Counted from the stretch's first letter, positions 9,259 to 17,701 are shown. The stretch: DNA of 64,000 nucleotides from an uncultured Cohaesibacter sp. (GCF_963678225.1 NZ_OY782764.1:3477001-3541000); one strand, 5' to 3'. The notes: generated from the sequence alone by a model not told the origin. Translations and numbers: made by a program.

Positions 9259-9717
9259 ATGAAAATCGTCATTGGTTCAGATCATGCGGGATTCCCGCTA
9301 AAGAAAACCGTCATAGACCTCATCGAGGCTCAAGGGCACACCGTAATGGATGTTGGTTCCTATACGCCTGATCCGGTTGATTTCCCAGACATTGCCCGCG
9401 CGTTGACTGCGGAGATCCTCACTGGAGGGGCTGACCGTGGCATCATGGTTTGCGGCACCGGCGTCGGTGCGTCTATTGCTGCAAACAAGGTCGCCGGCAT
9501 TCGCTCTTCCGTCTGCCATGACATCCACTCGGCGCATCAATGCGTCGAGCATGATGATGTCAATGTGATGTGCATTGGTGCTCAGATCGTCGGCCCCTGG
9601 CTGGCTAAGGATCTGGTTCTCGCCTATCTGGATGCCGAATTTTCTACCGATGAAGACTTCCGTCGACGGGTAGAGAAGCTTCAGGAAATGGACCTTGAAC
9701 GAAGCAAGGATACCTGA
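9259..9717 (+). CDS. rpiB: Ribose 5-phosphate isomerase B (RpiB/LacAB family)
   Basis: A 152-residue sugar-phosphate isomerase interconverting ribose 5-phosphate and ribulose 5-phosphate. Family motifs are the N-terminal IGSDHAGFPLK, the anion-hole region CGTGVGASIAANK and the catalytic His segment CHDIHSAHQCVEHDD. The same family includes D-erythrose 4-phosphate and allose 6-phosphate isomerases, so RpiB is the default name and the substrate is open. It sits between a TRAP transporter and a ribokinase-like gene. A kinase plus an aldose-phosphate isomerase would send a pentose into the pentose phosphate pathway. Confidence 0.85.
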   Translation: MKIVIGSDHAGFPLKKTVIDLIEAQGHTVMDVGSYTPDPVDFPDIARALTAEILTGGADRGIMVCGTGVGASIAANKVAGIRSSVCHDIHSAHQCVEHDDVNVMCIGAQIVGPWLAKDLVLAYLDAEFSTDEDFRRRVEKLQEMDLERSKDT

Positions 9718-9821
9718 AGTTCTCACATGAAAACACATGGAAGGGGCTGTCTACCAGCGCATGCAGAGTTCCGCCCCTTCCTATAAATCCTACCCCAGAC
9801 CAATTGCTTGAGGAGAGCCCG

Positions 9822-10748
9822 ATGACAATCACCGTATTCGGATCAGCCAATCTCGATCTGACTGTTGGTGTAGAAGCGATGCCAGTTGCCGGTGCAACCA
9901 TTCACGCCAAAGACTATCGAACGGGCCTTGGTGGCAAAGGCGCCAATCAGGCAATTGCCGCGCACAAAATGGCAAAAGACCCGGTTCGCTTTGTCGCGGC
10001 GATCGGTGAGGACAGTTTTGGTGACCAGCTGGTTGATGCATTGTCTTCGGAAGGGCTGGCACTTGATCATCTGGTTCGACGGGCAGATTCTGGCACCGGC
10101 ATAGCCGTTATCCACCTTGATGCTGGCGCGCAAAACATGATTTCAGTTGTTGGAGGCGCTAATTTGTCATGGCCTGATACGGGGCCGGATCCCTCTGTCT
10201 TTGCCGGCGCCAAGGTCGCGTTGTTTCAGCTGGAAACCCCATTGGCAGCGACGCTTTCTGCGATGAAAGCGGCGAAGGAAGCCGGCGCAATCGTCATTCT
10301 CGATCCCGCGCCAATGCCAGCGGATACCGAATCCTTGAGGGATTTCCTGTCTCTGGCCGATATAGTTACCCCAAATGAGACTGAGGCGGCCGGACTTGTC
10401 GGCTTCCAACTAGACGATTTTGACGGTGCCCTTGGCGCTGGCCGAAAAATATGTGCCATGGGATGCGCCGCAGCCGTGCTCAAGCTCGGGAGCAGGGGCC
10501 TTGCCTATGTTACCACGGCTAATGAATCTGGGGTGCTTACCCCGTTCAAGGTGAATGCCATTGATACGGTTGCTGCTGGTGACAGCTTCAACGGAGGGCT
10601 CGCTGCTGCCTTGGCTGAGGGCAACACGCTTGAAGCCGCGTTGAGATTTGCGTCAGCAGCTGGAGCTTTGGCTACAACGCGCCGTGGCGCCAGTGCTGCC
10701 GTACCATCGCGCAATGAAGTGGATGCGCTTATTGCCTTAGAGGCATAG
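9822..10748 (+). CDS. rbsK: Ribokinase-like PfkB family carbohydrate kinase
   Basis: A 308-residue PfkB kinase. The first signature GLGGKGANQAIAAHKM is close to ribokinase, and the second, near the C-terminus, is DTVAAGDSFNGGLAAAL with the catalytic Asp in AAGDS. FGSANLDLTVGVEAMP at the N-terminus also fits RbsK. It phosphorylates the hydroxymethyl group of a sugar, probably ribose or a related pentose. The ATG at 9822 with GAGGAGA upstream is preferred to the TTG at 9804. It is the last gene of the TRAP operon and ends 12 bp from the convergent eutC. Confidence 0.85.
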   Translation: MTITVFGSANLDLTVGVEAMPVAGATIHAKDYRTGLGGKGANQAIAAHKMAKDPVRFVAAIGEDSFGDQLVDALSSEGLALDHLVRRADSGTGIAVIHLDAGAQNMISVVGGANLSWPDTGPDPSVFAGAKVALFQLETPLAATLSAMKAAKEAGAIVILDPAPMPADTESLRDFLSLADIVTPNETEAAGLVGFQLDDFDGALGAGRKICAMGCAAAVLKLGSRGLAYVTTANESGVLTPFKVNAIDTVAAGDSFNGGLAAALAEGNTLEAALRFASAAGALATTRRGASAAVPSRNEVDALIALEA

Positions 10749-10760
10749 GACACTTCAAGC

Positions 10761-11537
10761 TCATGAGGGTTTAGTACTTCCGTTCCCTACGCCCTCCGAA
10801 TGTGGGTCCGCGAGGGCAACATTCTCGGCAACAGTACTCCCCAGAGCGACGCCGGAAATTTGCGCGCGCTCCATACGTTGAAGAAGGGATCCAATCCTCT
10901 TTGCCGCGTCTTCTGGCGCAAGGCCGCCATCGCGGATATTGGAAATGCAGTTGCGACGACTGTCCGGTAGTCCCTGTTCTGGCGCCCAGGTGATATAGGC
11001 ACCAAGACTATCTGCAGAAGAAAGACCGGGCCTCTCGCCAATAAGTACCACGACCGCCTTGGCCTGAACCGTCGCACCGATTTCGTCGCCAATGGCAACG
11101 CGACCGCGTTCTGCCAACACGATTCCGGCGGGGTCTGGCAAGAGCGATTGCAGGTGGGTAACAACTTCGATTGCATTGGCATTTACTGCCGTTGCAGACA
11201 AACCATCCGCAATGACTATGATAATGCCCTCGCGTGGCAAGATGGAGAGATCTGTGTCTGGGGCTAGCTTTCTACCCAGATCCGGTCTGCGTATATAGCT
11301 CGAGCGATCAGGTGCAGCGCTGCTCACACTGGCTAGAGGCCAGAGGTCAAGCGCCTTACGCAAGCTGGTCTTGTCCATGTCGGACCAGACTGCTTCACGC
11401 GCGCGCGCATGATCGAGTGCGAAGGCCAGGGAAGCGACGGTCGGCAAACCACTACCTGAACGACCAAGTGCAACACGAGCCGCAGTCATTTTACGCAGTT
11501 GCGTATCAAGTTGGCTTACGGTGACGTTCTTTTTCAT
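10761..11537 (-). CDS. eutC: Ethanolamine ammonia-lyase small subunit EutC
   Basis: A 258-residue light subunit of adenosylcobalamin-dependent ethanolamine ammonia-lyase, which converts ethanolamine to acetaldehyde and ammonia. Typical features are TAARVALGRSGSGLPT and LAFALDHARAREAVW in the N-terminal part, and the cobalamin-contact region IVIADGLSATAVNANA. The ATG overlaps the eutB stop by four bases (ATGA). No eutA reactivase, microcompartment shell genes or eutR regulator are seen in the window. Confidence 0.95.
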   Translation of the reverse strand: MKKNVTVSQLDTQLRKMTAARVALGRSGSGLPTVASLAFALDHARAREAVWSDMDKTSLRKALDLWPLASVSSAAPDRSSYIRRPDLGRKLAPDTDLSILPREGIIIVIADGLSATAVNANAIEVVTHLQSLLPDPAGIVLAERGRVAIGDEIGATVQAKAVVVLIGERPGLSSADSLGAYITWAPEQGLPDSRRNCISNIRDGGLAPEDAAKRIGSLLQRMERAQISGVALGSTVAENVALADPHSEGVGNGSTKPS

Positions 11538-12925
11538 TGAGCGGTCTCCGTCAGAGCTAGAAGGGAAGGACCGCTCAGGACTGGCTCGGAGCGCATCCGA
11601 CCCGTCTTATCTGTGATCCCCTTCTTCTCCATCCAGTCAGCAAATTCGGGAGCCGGGGCTTTGTGAAGGGTTTCACGCACAAAGATTGCATCATGGGAAG
11701 AAAGGCTTTGGTAATTGAGCATAATGTCATCGGCTCCCGGTACGCAGATGACGAAATTGACACCAGCCGCAGAAAGCGAAACAAGCAGACTATCCATGTC
11801 ATTCTGATCTGCATCAGCATGGTTGGTGTAACAGACATCAACGCCCATCGGCAGACCAAATAGCTTGCCACAGAAGTGATCTTCAAGGCCGGCACGCATG
11901 ATTTGCTTGCCGTTATATAGATATTCCGGTCCTATAAAACCCACCACTGTATTGACGAGAAGAGGCCTGAATTCACGCGCCACAGCATAGGCTCGGGCCT
12001 CCATCGTCTGCTGATCCATTCCATGATGGGCATCAGCGGAAAGGGCCGCCCCCTGTCCTGTTTCGAAATACATGACATTGTTGCCGATCTTGCCCCGTTT
12101 TAAAGACAGGGCAGCCTCATGGGCTTCGCGAAGCAGGGCCAAACTAACACCAAAGCCTTCATTCGCTTTCTGTGAGCCTGCAATGGACTGGAAGACAAGA
12201 TCGACCGGGGCTCCACGCGCTATCGCCTCCAATGCCACAGTTACGTGACCAAGACAGCAATGCTGGGTTGGTATTTCCAAGGCTTCGACCAATCTGTCGA
12301 GCAGCGACACAATGCGGATATAGTCTTCCACCGTATCGGTTGCTGGATTGACACCGATTACTGCGTCTCCGGTTCCCATGATCAGGCCATCAATTGCTGA
12401 GGCCAGAATACCTTTGCTGTCGTCTGTGGGATGATTGGGCTGATTGCGGGTGGCCATGCGTCCTGCAAGGCCGATTGTATTGTTGAATTTTGTGACCACA
12501 CGGCATTTTTCAGCAACCGATATCAGGTCTTGAGATCTCATGATCTTGGAGACAGCCGCGACCATCTCCGGCGTCATCCCGGGTTGTAGTTTCCTCAAGA
12601 TATCCGTTGTTGTCGTCGGGGCCAGCAACCATTCACGGAATTCCCCGACGGTCATATGGGAGATAGGAGCGAAGGCAGATAGATCATGGCGGCTATATAT
12701 CAGGTCTGTGACTTCATCATTCTCAATACCCAGAATGTCCGTATCTAGAAAAGCTTGAAGGGGCAGATCGGCAAGCGCGACCTGCGCGGCCAGTCTCTCC
12801 AAAGGGCCTTGCGCTGCAATGCCAGCCAGTTGATCGCCGGATCGTTCGGGCGTGGCCTTTGCGAGCAGATCTTTCAAACTCTCAAAGCGATAACGGGTTT
12901 GCCCTATGGTCGATGAATAGCTCAC
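11534..12925 (-). CDS. eutB: Ethanolamine ammonia-lyase large subunit EutB
   Basis: A 463-residue catalytic TIM-barrel subunit of ethanolamine ammonia-lyase. Length and sequence are those of EutB: IGLAGRMATRNQPNHPTDD, the DAVIGVNPATD segment, ALSADAHHGMDQQTMEARAY and a C-terminal CYTNHADADQND region. It works in the cytoplasm with EutC and adenosylcobalamin. The gene follows the TRAP permease by 133 bp on the same strand, so a TAXI-TRAP system and eutBC appear to share a transcript. This suggests that ethanolamine or a precursor is brought in by the TRAP system. Confidence 0.96.
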   Translation of the reverse strand: MSYSSTIGQTRYRFESLKDLLAKATPERSGDQLAGIAAQGPLERLAAQVALADLPLQAFLDTDILGIENDEVTDLIYSRHDLSAFAPISHMTVGEFREWLLAPTTTTDILRKLQPGMTPEMVAAVSKIMRSQDLISVAEKCRVVTKFNNTIGLAGRMATRNQPNHPTDDSKGILASAIDGLIMGTGDAVIGVNPATDTVEDYIRIVSLLDRLVEALEIPTQHCCLGHVTVALEAIARGAPVDLVFQSIAGSQKANEGFGVSLALLREAHEAALSLKRGKIGNNVMYFETGQGAALSADAHHGMDQQTMEARAYAVAREFRPLLVNTVVGFIGPEYLYNGKQIMRAGLEDHFCGKLFGLPMGVDVCYTNHADADQNDMDSLLVSLSAAGVNFVICVPGADDIMLNYQSLSSHDAIFVRETLHKAPAPEFADWMEKKGITDKTGRMRSEPVLSGPSLLALTETAQ

Positions 12926-13058
12926 GTAGTTAATCCATTTAGCTTTAATAGGAGGCGATGGGGCTCATGTACGGTCACTTCGCTCATGGCCTATATGTCG
13001 TCTACATGGAGCGATGTTCGGTCCGAGATTCAAACCAACAGGACGTGCATTGGGGTCC

Positions 13059-15146
13059 TTATCCTGTTTGTGATCTTTGCAAAATACGGGGGAGCAGCTG
13101 GCGTAGAATAATCGGAGCAATTACGACCAACCCCACCGCAGTCGCGATCAGGTTTGGTGCCACCAACAGCAAAGCCGCAATTACCAGAATGATGCGTTCA
13201 AACCAGTAGAGCGGTGCAAAGAGCCAGTTTGAAACAGCCGACGCCAGAATCCAGATACCAAGCACAGCGCCGCCAAAGGCCAGAGCGAAGGCTTGCCAGG
13301 TAAAGCCATCGGTTACGATCAGAAGGGCTGGCTGGAAGGCAAAGACAAAGGGGACGAGCGCCTTGCCCATGCTCAGGCGGAAAGCTGTGTTGCCTGCTTT
13401 GAACGCGTTTGCGCCTGCGATCCCCGCGCCTGCATAGGCTGCCATGGCCACCGGAGGAGTCACATCTGCAAGAACGCCGTAATAGAAGACGAAATAATGG
13501 GCCACCATCTGCTGCACGCCGAGCATACCCAAAATAGGGGCGGCTACTGCAACCATGATAATGTAGTTAGCGGTTGTGGGAATGCCGCAACCCATCAAGA
13601 TGCAAACCACCGCAGTTAGCATCAGTGTGAATAGCAGTGTCAGTGATGGCACTGTCATCAGCTCGAACGGCAAGAAGGCGATCATTGCATGAAGCGATGT
13701 AGCCCATCCTTGCGCGATACTGGTGACCATATAGGCAATTTTGAAGCCGACGCCAGTCAAAGTCACAACCCCGATCACAACCCCCACCAGCGCTGCAGCC
13801 GCCGTTACCGACAAGGATTGTTTGGCGCCCAGAATAAAGCCTTCAAAGACCTCATAAATCGTTCCTTTGATGCCTGCTATAAGGCCGGAGGACTGAACTT
13901 GCTGGATCGCCAGAACGGCTATGCAGGCAGATATGGAATAGAAGGCTGCAGCAAAAGGCGTGCGTCCGGAAAGCAGAACGGCAACCAGAATGGCCAATGG
14001 GACCACCGACAGCCACCCTTGTTTGAGCACCTTCCAGGCGTTTGGCAATTCGGACGCTGACATGCCCCTCAGACCGAGGCGACGGGCTTCCAAATGGACC
14101 TGAACCAGAACGCCGAAGAAATGCATGAAGGCAGGCACAAGCGCCGCCGTCAGGATCGTGGTAAGCGGCACATTGAGATATTCAATCATCAGAAAGGCGA
14201 CCGCGCCCATAACGGGGGGCGTGATCTGCCCTCCGGTTGAGGCGGCCGCTTCAACTGCGGCTGCGAAATGGCGTGGATAGCCGATGCGGATCATGGCCGG
14301 AATGGTGAGTGCTCCTGTGGTCACCGTGTTGGCAATGGATGAACCCGAGATCGAGCCGAGCATGGCCGAAGACAGCACGGACACCTTTGCCGGACCGCCC
14401 GCATAACGTCCGGCGAGCGCAGAGGCGACATCGATAAACAACTGCCCCAATCCAATGCGCGTTGCCATCACACCGAATAGCACGAAGTGGAAGACATAGG
14501 TGGCGATCACGCCGAGGGCCGTGCCGTAGATTCCTTGCGAAGTGAGATAGAGATGGTTGACAATATTGGCCCAACTGGCACCCGGATGAACAAGGATCCC
14601 CGGCATGGATTTGCCGAAATAGGCATAGGCCATGAACAGAATTGCGATGACCGGCAGTGGCCACCCCATCGACCGGCGTACCGCTTCCAGCAGCACAACA
14701 ATCATGACCGTTCCCATGAATATATCAATGGGCAATGGGTTGCCGACGCGAAAGGCAAGTTCACTATAGATCCACGGAACATAAAGCGCACTAAGCACTC
14801 CGGCAATGGCAAGAGCCCAGTCAAGCAACGGCAGTCCGAAAGGCGCATTCCAGCTTGGAGTGACGATCTTTTTGCCAAAGGCCGAGAAACTGAGAAAGAC
14901 CACCAGCAAAGTTACACCCAGATGCAGTCCGCGGTGAACCGTCGCCTGAGGAATACCAAAGCCGGCTGTATAATAGTGATAGCACGAGAGGAGAAACAGG
15001 ATCGCTGCCGTGATCAGCGTCAAGGGCCAGGCCAGTGTCCGGAAGCGGAGTTCCGGGTCAAATTCTTCTTCGATTGCCTGAAGTTCGTCGGCTGATAGAT
15101 GATGGATTTCCTCGCCATCGTCTTGTTTGCTGCGGTCCTCTGTCAT
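13059..15146 (-). CDS. TRAP transporter fused permease (DctQ-DctM fusion, TAXI type)
   Basis: A 695-residue integral membrane protein. The N-terminal part after a charged cytoplasmic leader (to about residue 35) corresponds to DctQ, and the remainder is a DctM-like permease with LGSISGSSIANTVTTGALTIP and GQITPPVMGAVAF as landmarks, about 16 or more membrane segments in all. Fused permeases of this kind pair with TAXI-family receptors, and such a receptor gene lies 98 bp upstream. It is the second gene of the TAXI-eutBC operon. Confidence 0.94.
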   Translation of the reverse strand: MTEDRSKQDDGEEIHHLSADELQAIEEEFDPELRFRTLAWPLTLITAAILFLLSCYHYYTAGFGIPQATVHRGLHLGVTLLVVFLSFSAFGKKIVTPSWNAPFGLPLLDWALAIAGVLSALYVPWIYSELAFRVGNPLPIDIFMGTVMIVVLLEAVRRSMGWPLPVIAILFMAYAYFGKSMPGILVHPGASWANIVNHLYLTSQGIYGTALGVIATYVFHFVLFGVMATRIGLGQLFIDVASALAGRYAGGPAKVSVLSSAMLGSISGSSIANTVTTGALTIPAMIRIGYPRHFAAAVEAAASTGGQITPPVMGAVAFLMIEYLNVPLTTILTAALVPAFMHFFGVLVQVHLEARRLGLRGMSASELPNAWKVLKQGWLSVVPLAILVAVLLSGRTPFAAAFYSISACIAVLAIQQVQSSGLIAGIKGTIYEVFEGFILGAKQSLSVTAAAALVGVVIGVVTLTGVGFKIAYMVTSIAQGWATSLHAMIAFLPFELMTVPSLTLLFTLMLTAVVCILMGCGIPTTANYIIMVAVAAPILGMLGVQQMVAHYFVFYYGVLADVTPPVAMAAYAGAGIAGANAFKAGNTAFRLSMGKALVPFVFAFQPALLIVTDGFTWQAFALAFGGAVLGIWILASAVSNWLFAPLYWFERIILVIAALLLVAPNLIATAVGLVVIAPIILRQLLPRILQRSQTG

Positions 15147-15172
15147 CCCGTGCGCTCCTGTCGGATAGTGGT

Positions 15173-15202
15173 AAAGGGGGCAAGACCTGCCTCGCCCCCC
15201 TT
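15173..15202 (-). promoter_or_regulatory. Intergenic stem-loop after the TAXI receptor gene
   Basis: AAAGGGGGCAAG (15173-15184) faces CTCGCCCCCCTT (15191-15202) across a 6-nt loop. The stem is G/C-rich, with one mismatch and one bulge. On the minus strand it lies between the receptor and the permease genes. No long U-run follows in that direction, so an mRNA-stabilising or attenuating role is more likely than full termination. Confidence 0.5.
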
Positions 15203-15244
15203 CAGATCTGTCTAAGGTTCGGGCATTGGCCCGAGCCTACTAGC

Positions 15245-16249
15245 CTATTTCAAAAGGCCAGCTTCCTTGTAGAATTTCTCCGCACCCGGATGCAGTGGAA
15301 TGCCGACACCGTTAAGGGCCGTGTCTTCAGTGATCATCTTGCCTTTGGCATGGCCCGCGTCGAGCAGTTTGCGGGTGTTCTTGTTCCAAAGGGCCTTGGT
15401 GATGTTGTAAACCAGTTCTTCTGGCTGGTCAGCGCTCGTAACCCACTGAGCACCAACGGAGAGCGTATTTACTCTGTCTGCATTGCCTTCATAGGTGCCG
15501 CCAGGAATGGTGTCCGGGCCAAAGAATTTGAAGTCTTCGCAGATTTTCGGAGCTTCATCGCAGGTGATCGGGATGAGTTTGACATCATGCTGGCTAGCCA
15601 ACTCTGAAATAGCACCAGCAGGATAGCCGCCTACAAAGAAGAAGGCATCCATGGCACCGTCGCGCATCCGGTCTGCAGCCTGATCGGGCTTCAGATATTC
15701 CGGCTCAATGTCTTCTTCGGTGAGGCCATAGCCATTGAGAATGATTTTTGCATCAACAAGGGTCCCCGAACCGGGCTCATCCATAGAAACGCGTTTGCCC
15801 TTAAGGTCGGAAACGCTGGAAATGCCGGAGTCTGCGCTCACGACGAGATGGATGCTTTCCGGATAGAGGTTGGCAATGGCGCGCAGTTTCTCAACGGCAG
15901 GTTTGCCTTCCCAGATGCCTGTTCCTGTATAGGCCCAAGTGGCAACGTCGGACTGCGAGAAGCCGGATTCAAGCGTGCCACCGGCAATGGCGTTGATGTT
16001 GGCTACCGAGCCGTTGGCCGACAGCGCCGAAGCAATTAGGCCTGGAACTCCGCAAGAACCGCCCTTGTCACATGGACGAGACCCCGGAGGGTTGGAAATC
16101 GCGTTGGCAAGAAGCCCGCCAATCGGGTAGTAGGTGCCTGCTGTTCCGCCCGTGCCAATACGGAAAAATGCCATATCCTGAGCCATGGCAGACGAAGCGG
16201 CCAGACTAAGCGCAAAAGCGACGCCAGTAATAATCTTAAAGTGTTTCAT
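15245..16249 (-). CDS. TAXI family TRAP transporter solute receptor
   Basis: A 334-residue periplasmic receptor with a signal peptide of about 23 residues ending SSAMA. The TAXI hallmark FRIGTGGTAGTYYPIGGLLANAI, here split by two words for length, is present just after the signal, with the Thr-Ala-x-Ile-type region and the later KGKRVSMDEPGSGTLVDA. It delivers a ligand to the fused permease downstream. TAXI receptors are far less characterised than DctP types. The eutBC genes in the same operon make ethanolamine or an amine-containing precursor a candidate ligand. Confidence 0.93.
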   Translation of the reverse strand: MKHFKIITGVAFALSLAASSAMAQDMAFFRIGTGGTAGTYYPIGGLLANAISNPPGSRPCDKGGSCGVPGLIASALSANGSVANINAIAGGTLESGFSQSDVATWAYTGTGIWEGKPAVEKLRAIANLYPESIHLVVSADSGISSVSDLKGKRVSMDEPGSGTLVDAKIILNGYGLTEEDIEPEYLKPDQAADRMRDGAMDAFFFVGGYPAGAISELASQHDVKLIPITCDEAPKICEDFKFFGPDTIPGGTYEGNADRVNTLSVGAQWVTSADQPEELVYNITKALWNKNTRKLLDAGHAKGKMITEDTALNGVGIPLHPGAEKFYKEAGLLK

Positions 16250-16635
16250 AAATATCTCCTATCCTCGACAGCAGTGAATAAAAAAAGTTACCGCAACATA
16301 TCTTCGATCACAAGTTGCTCATGGCTGTTTCGATGCAAAATTTGCTTACAAAACGTGCAAATGAGTCTTTTGATCAAATTTAATGCAGTGAAATTTGGGA
16401 AAATAGAAATTCGAAGGCCTGCCGACCGTTTCTCTATCTCAATATTTTAAACTTGACGCTTACCCCCAACTACCAATCGCATTGTCGATTTGACCTGACC
16501 ACAATCGCCAAAAGAAAAATATTTCAGAAACATACCTGTCATATGCATCATTTTGTGGCATGATGGTCATGGAAACAAAAATCAGGATTGATCGATTTGG
16601 GACGCCTTGTTACTGACTTTGGATGGATCGGGAAC
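16250..16635. other. Divergent promoter region, TAXI operon / copper operon
   Basis: This stretch separates the minus-strand TAXI-eutBC operon from the plus-strand copper operon and must hold both promoters. CATCAT (16546-16551) and ATGATG (16560-16565) form a 6-bp inverted repeat just upstream of the copper operon and could be an operator. I do not see a clear CueR-type dyad or a cobalamin riboswitch. The open frame of the following gene reaches back to a TTG at 16588 but lacks a ribosome site there. Confidence 0.5.
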
Positions 16636-16956
16636 ATGCTCATCATGGTGAGTGTGCTTTGTCTTGTCTATTCGGGTGGCAACTTTACCCATGCTGATGA
16701 TGTGCAGTCGTCCAGCCGCAATCAGCTCTCTCAAATCGAGACCGACCAGTCTGTTCATGATATGGGGTCACCTTGTAAGGGGTGCCCGCAAATGCAAGAA
16801 GAACAGCAGATGCATTGTGGAGGGCAGCTGCTCGCGCTCTCATATGCTGAAGATTCGTCCGGTCCAATCTTAAGTCCTACCGTCCCCGCACACACAGTCC
16901 GCGATTTTATCGCTCAAATCTTCTCGCCGGATCCTCCGCCGCCTCGTTTCGCCTGA
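16636..16956 (+). CDS. Small exported CutF-like copper-responsive protein
   Basis: A 106-residue protein from the ATG at 16636. It has a hydrophobic N-terminal signal (about residues 1-20, ending near THA), a short metal-site cluster with Cys47, Cys50, His60 and Cys61 (CKGC...HC), and a C-terminus ending PDPPPPRFA. Small exported proteins with a Cys cluster and a Pro-rich tail head copper oxidase operons in alphaproteobacteria. CutF of Rhodobacter capsulatus cutFOG is the best-known case and acts as a nascent-chain copper sensor. Here a cytochrome c'-like gene, a multicopper oxidase and a cytochrome c follow. Overall homology to CutF is inferred from layout and motifs, not measured. The protein could also be a DUF2946-type orphan. 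Confidence 0.65.
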   Translation: MLIMVSVLCLVYSGGNFTHADDVQSSSRNQLSQIETDQSVHDMGSPCKGCPQMQEEQQMHCGGQLLALSYAEDSSGPILSPTVPAHTVRDFIAQIFSPDPPPPRFA

Positions 16957-16997
16957 TTGAATTTGAACCATCAATTCAAATAACGATCAAAGGCGAA
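16948..16997 (+). promoter_or_regulatory. Stem-loop masking the ribosome site of the next gene
   Basis: TTCGCCT (16948-16954), the last two codons and first stop base of the CutF-like gene, can pair with AGGCGAA (16991-16997), the ribosome binding site of the gene at 17003. Inside this are a 4-bp helix (TTGA 16957-16960 with TCAA 16987-16990) and a 7-bp helix (ATTTGAA 16961-16967 with TTCAAAT 16975-16981) with a 7-nt loop. A ribosome paused at the Pro run (about 16927-16944) would open the outer helix and free the ribosome site. Confidence 0.6.
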
Positions 16998-17002
16998 TTT
17001 AC

Positions 17003-17554
17003 ATGAAAAAGACGTTTCTTTTTGCAGCAACTCTGCTGCTGACAGCTCCCCTTGCGTTGGGGCCGAGGGCGCATGCCCATGATGGTGCAACAGGCATTGT
17101 CGAAGAACGTATGCATTCAATGAAGGAAATGGGCAAAGCTGTGCGCGCACTCAAAGCTATGGTGCAAGAGCCAGAGTCTTATGATGCACAGGCTGTCCGC
17201 AAACAGGCTCGGCTTATCAAACAGCTCGCTGGTCAAAATCTCATCGACCAGTTTCCTGAAGGATCACTGCAAAAGCCCACCCACGCCAAGCCGGAAATAT
17301 GGGCTGACTGGGAGCGTTTTTCTCAGTTGTCCAGCCAGCTAGAAAGCTATGCAGGCGGGTTAGCACTTACGGCGGACAATGGGCTGATGATGGATGGTTC
17401 CATGATGGAAGGAGCTGGGCATATGGAGAATATGATGGGCACAGATGTCCCTGCGTCCGATCAACTCGGCCAGATGCCAGCCGACGGCGTCTTCACCATG
17501 ATGGTTGAGACTTGTGCTGCCTGCCACATGGAATTCCGGGCCAGAAAACCATAA
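17003..17554 (+). CDS. Met-rich cytochrome c'-like periplasmic protein
   Basis: A 183-residue exported protein with a Sec signal (about 1-26, ending AHA). A helical body resembles class II cytochromes c (cytochrome c' / c556), and the haem site CAACH is at residues 171-175, close to the C-terminus as the family requires. Between the body and the haem site lies a segment (129-145) with seven Met and one His, in pairs such as MM and HM, typical of Cu(I)-binding periplasmic proteins. The gene lies between the CutF-like gene and a multicopper oxidase, so an electron or copper-handling role is likely. Its ribosome site is part of the stem-loop upstream. Confidence 0.8.
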   Translation: MKKTFLFAATLLLTAPLALGPRAHAHDGATGIVEERMHSMKEMGKAVRALKAMVQEPESYDAQAVRKQARLIKQLAGQNLIDQFPEGSLQKPTHAKPEIWADWERFSQLSSQLESYAGGLALTADNGLMMDGSMMEGAGHMENMMGTDVPASDQLGQMPADGVFTMMVETCAACHMEFRARKP

Positions 17555-17588
17555 AGCTTGGCCTTTTTCTTATTTTCAAAACGAGAAT

Positions 17589-17679
17589 GTGTCCGTGACG
17601 CTCAACTTTTGCACTGAAGTATACGGACACCATGATACCGACATCAAAGATGCACCGCGCTTCCCGCACGCCATCTTTG
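17589..17679 (+). promoter_or_regulatory. Structured leader before the multicopper oxidase gene
   Basis: Two perfect stems lie in the 147-bp gap: GTGTCCGT (17589-17596) with ACGGACAC (17623-17630), and CAAAGATG (17645-17652) with CATCTTTG (17672-17679), the latter with an inner GCG/CGC helix. CGCTTCC (17658-17664) could alternatively pair with the oxidase ribosome site GGAAAGCG (17691-17698), with one bulged A. This suggests that oxidase translation may also be controlled by RNA folding. No function has been shown. Confidence 0.4.
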
Positions 17680-17701
17680 GTTCGCCTATTGGAAAGCGAC
17701 A

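Noticed and set aside
16250-16450. Cobalamin riboswitch upstream of the TAXI-eutBC operon
   Set aside because: Looked for because EutBC uses adenosylcobalamin, but I see no B12-box or suitable long structured leader here.
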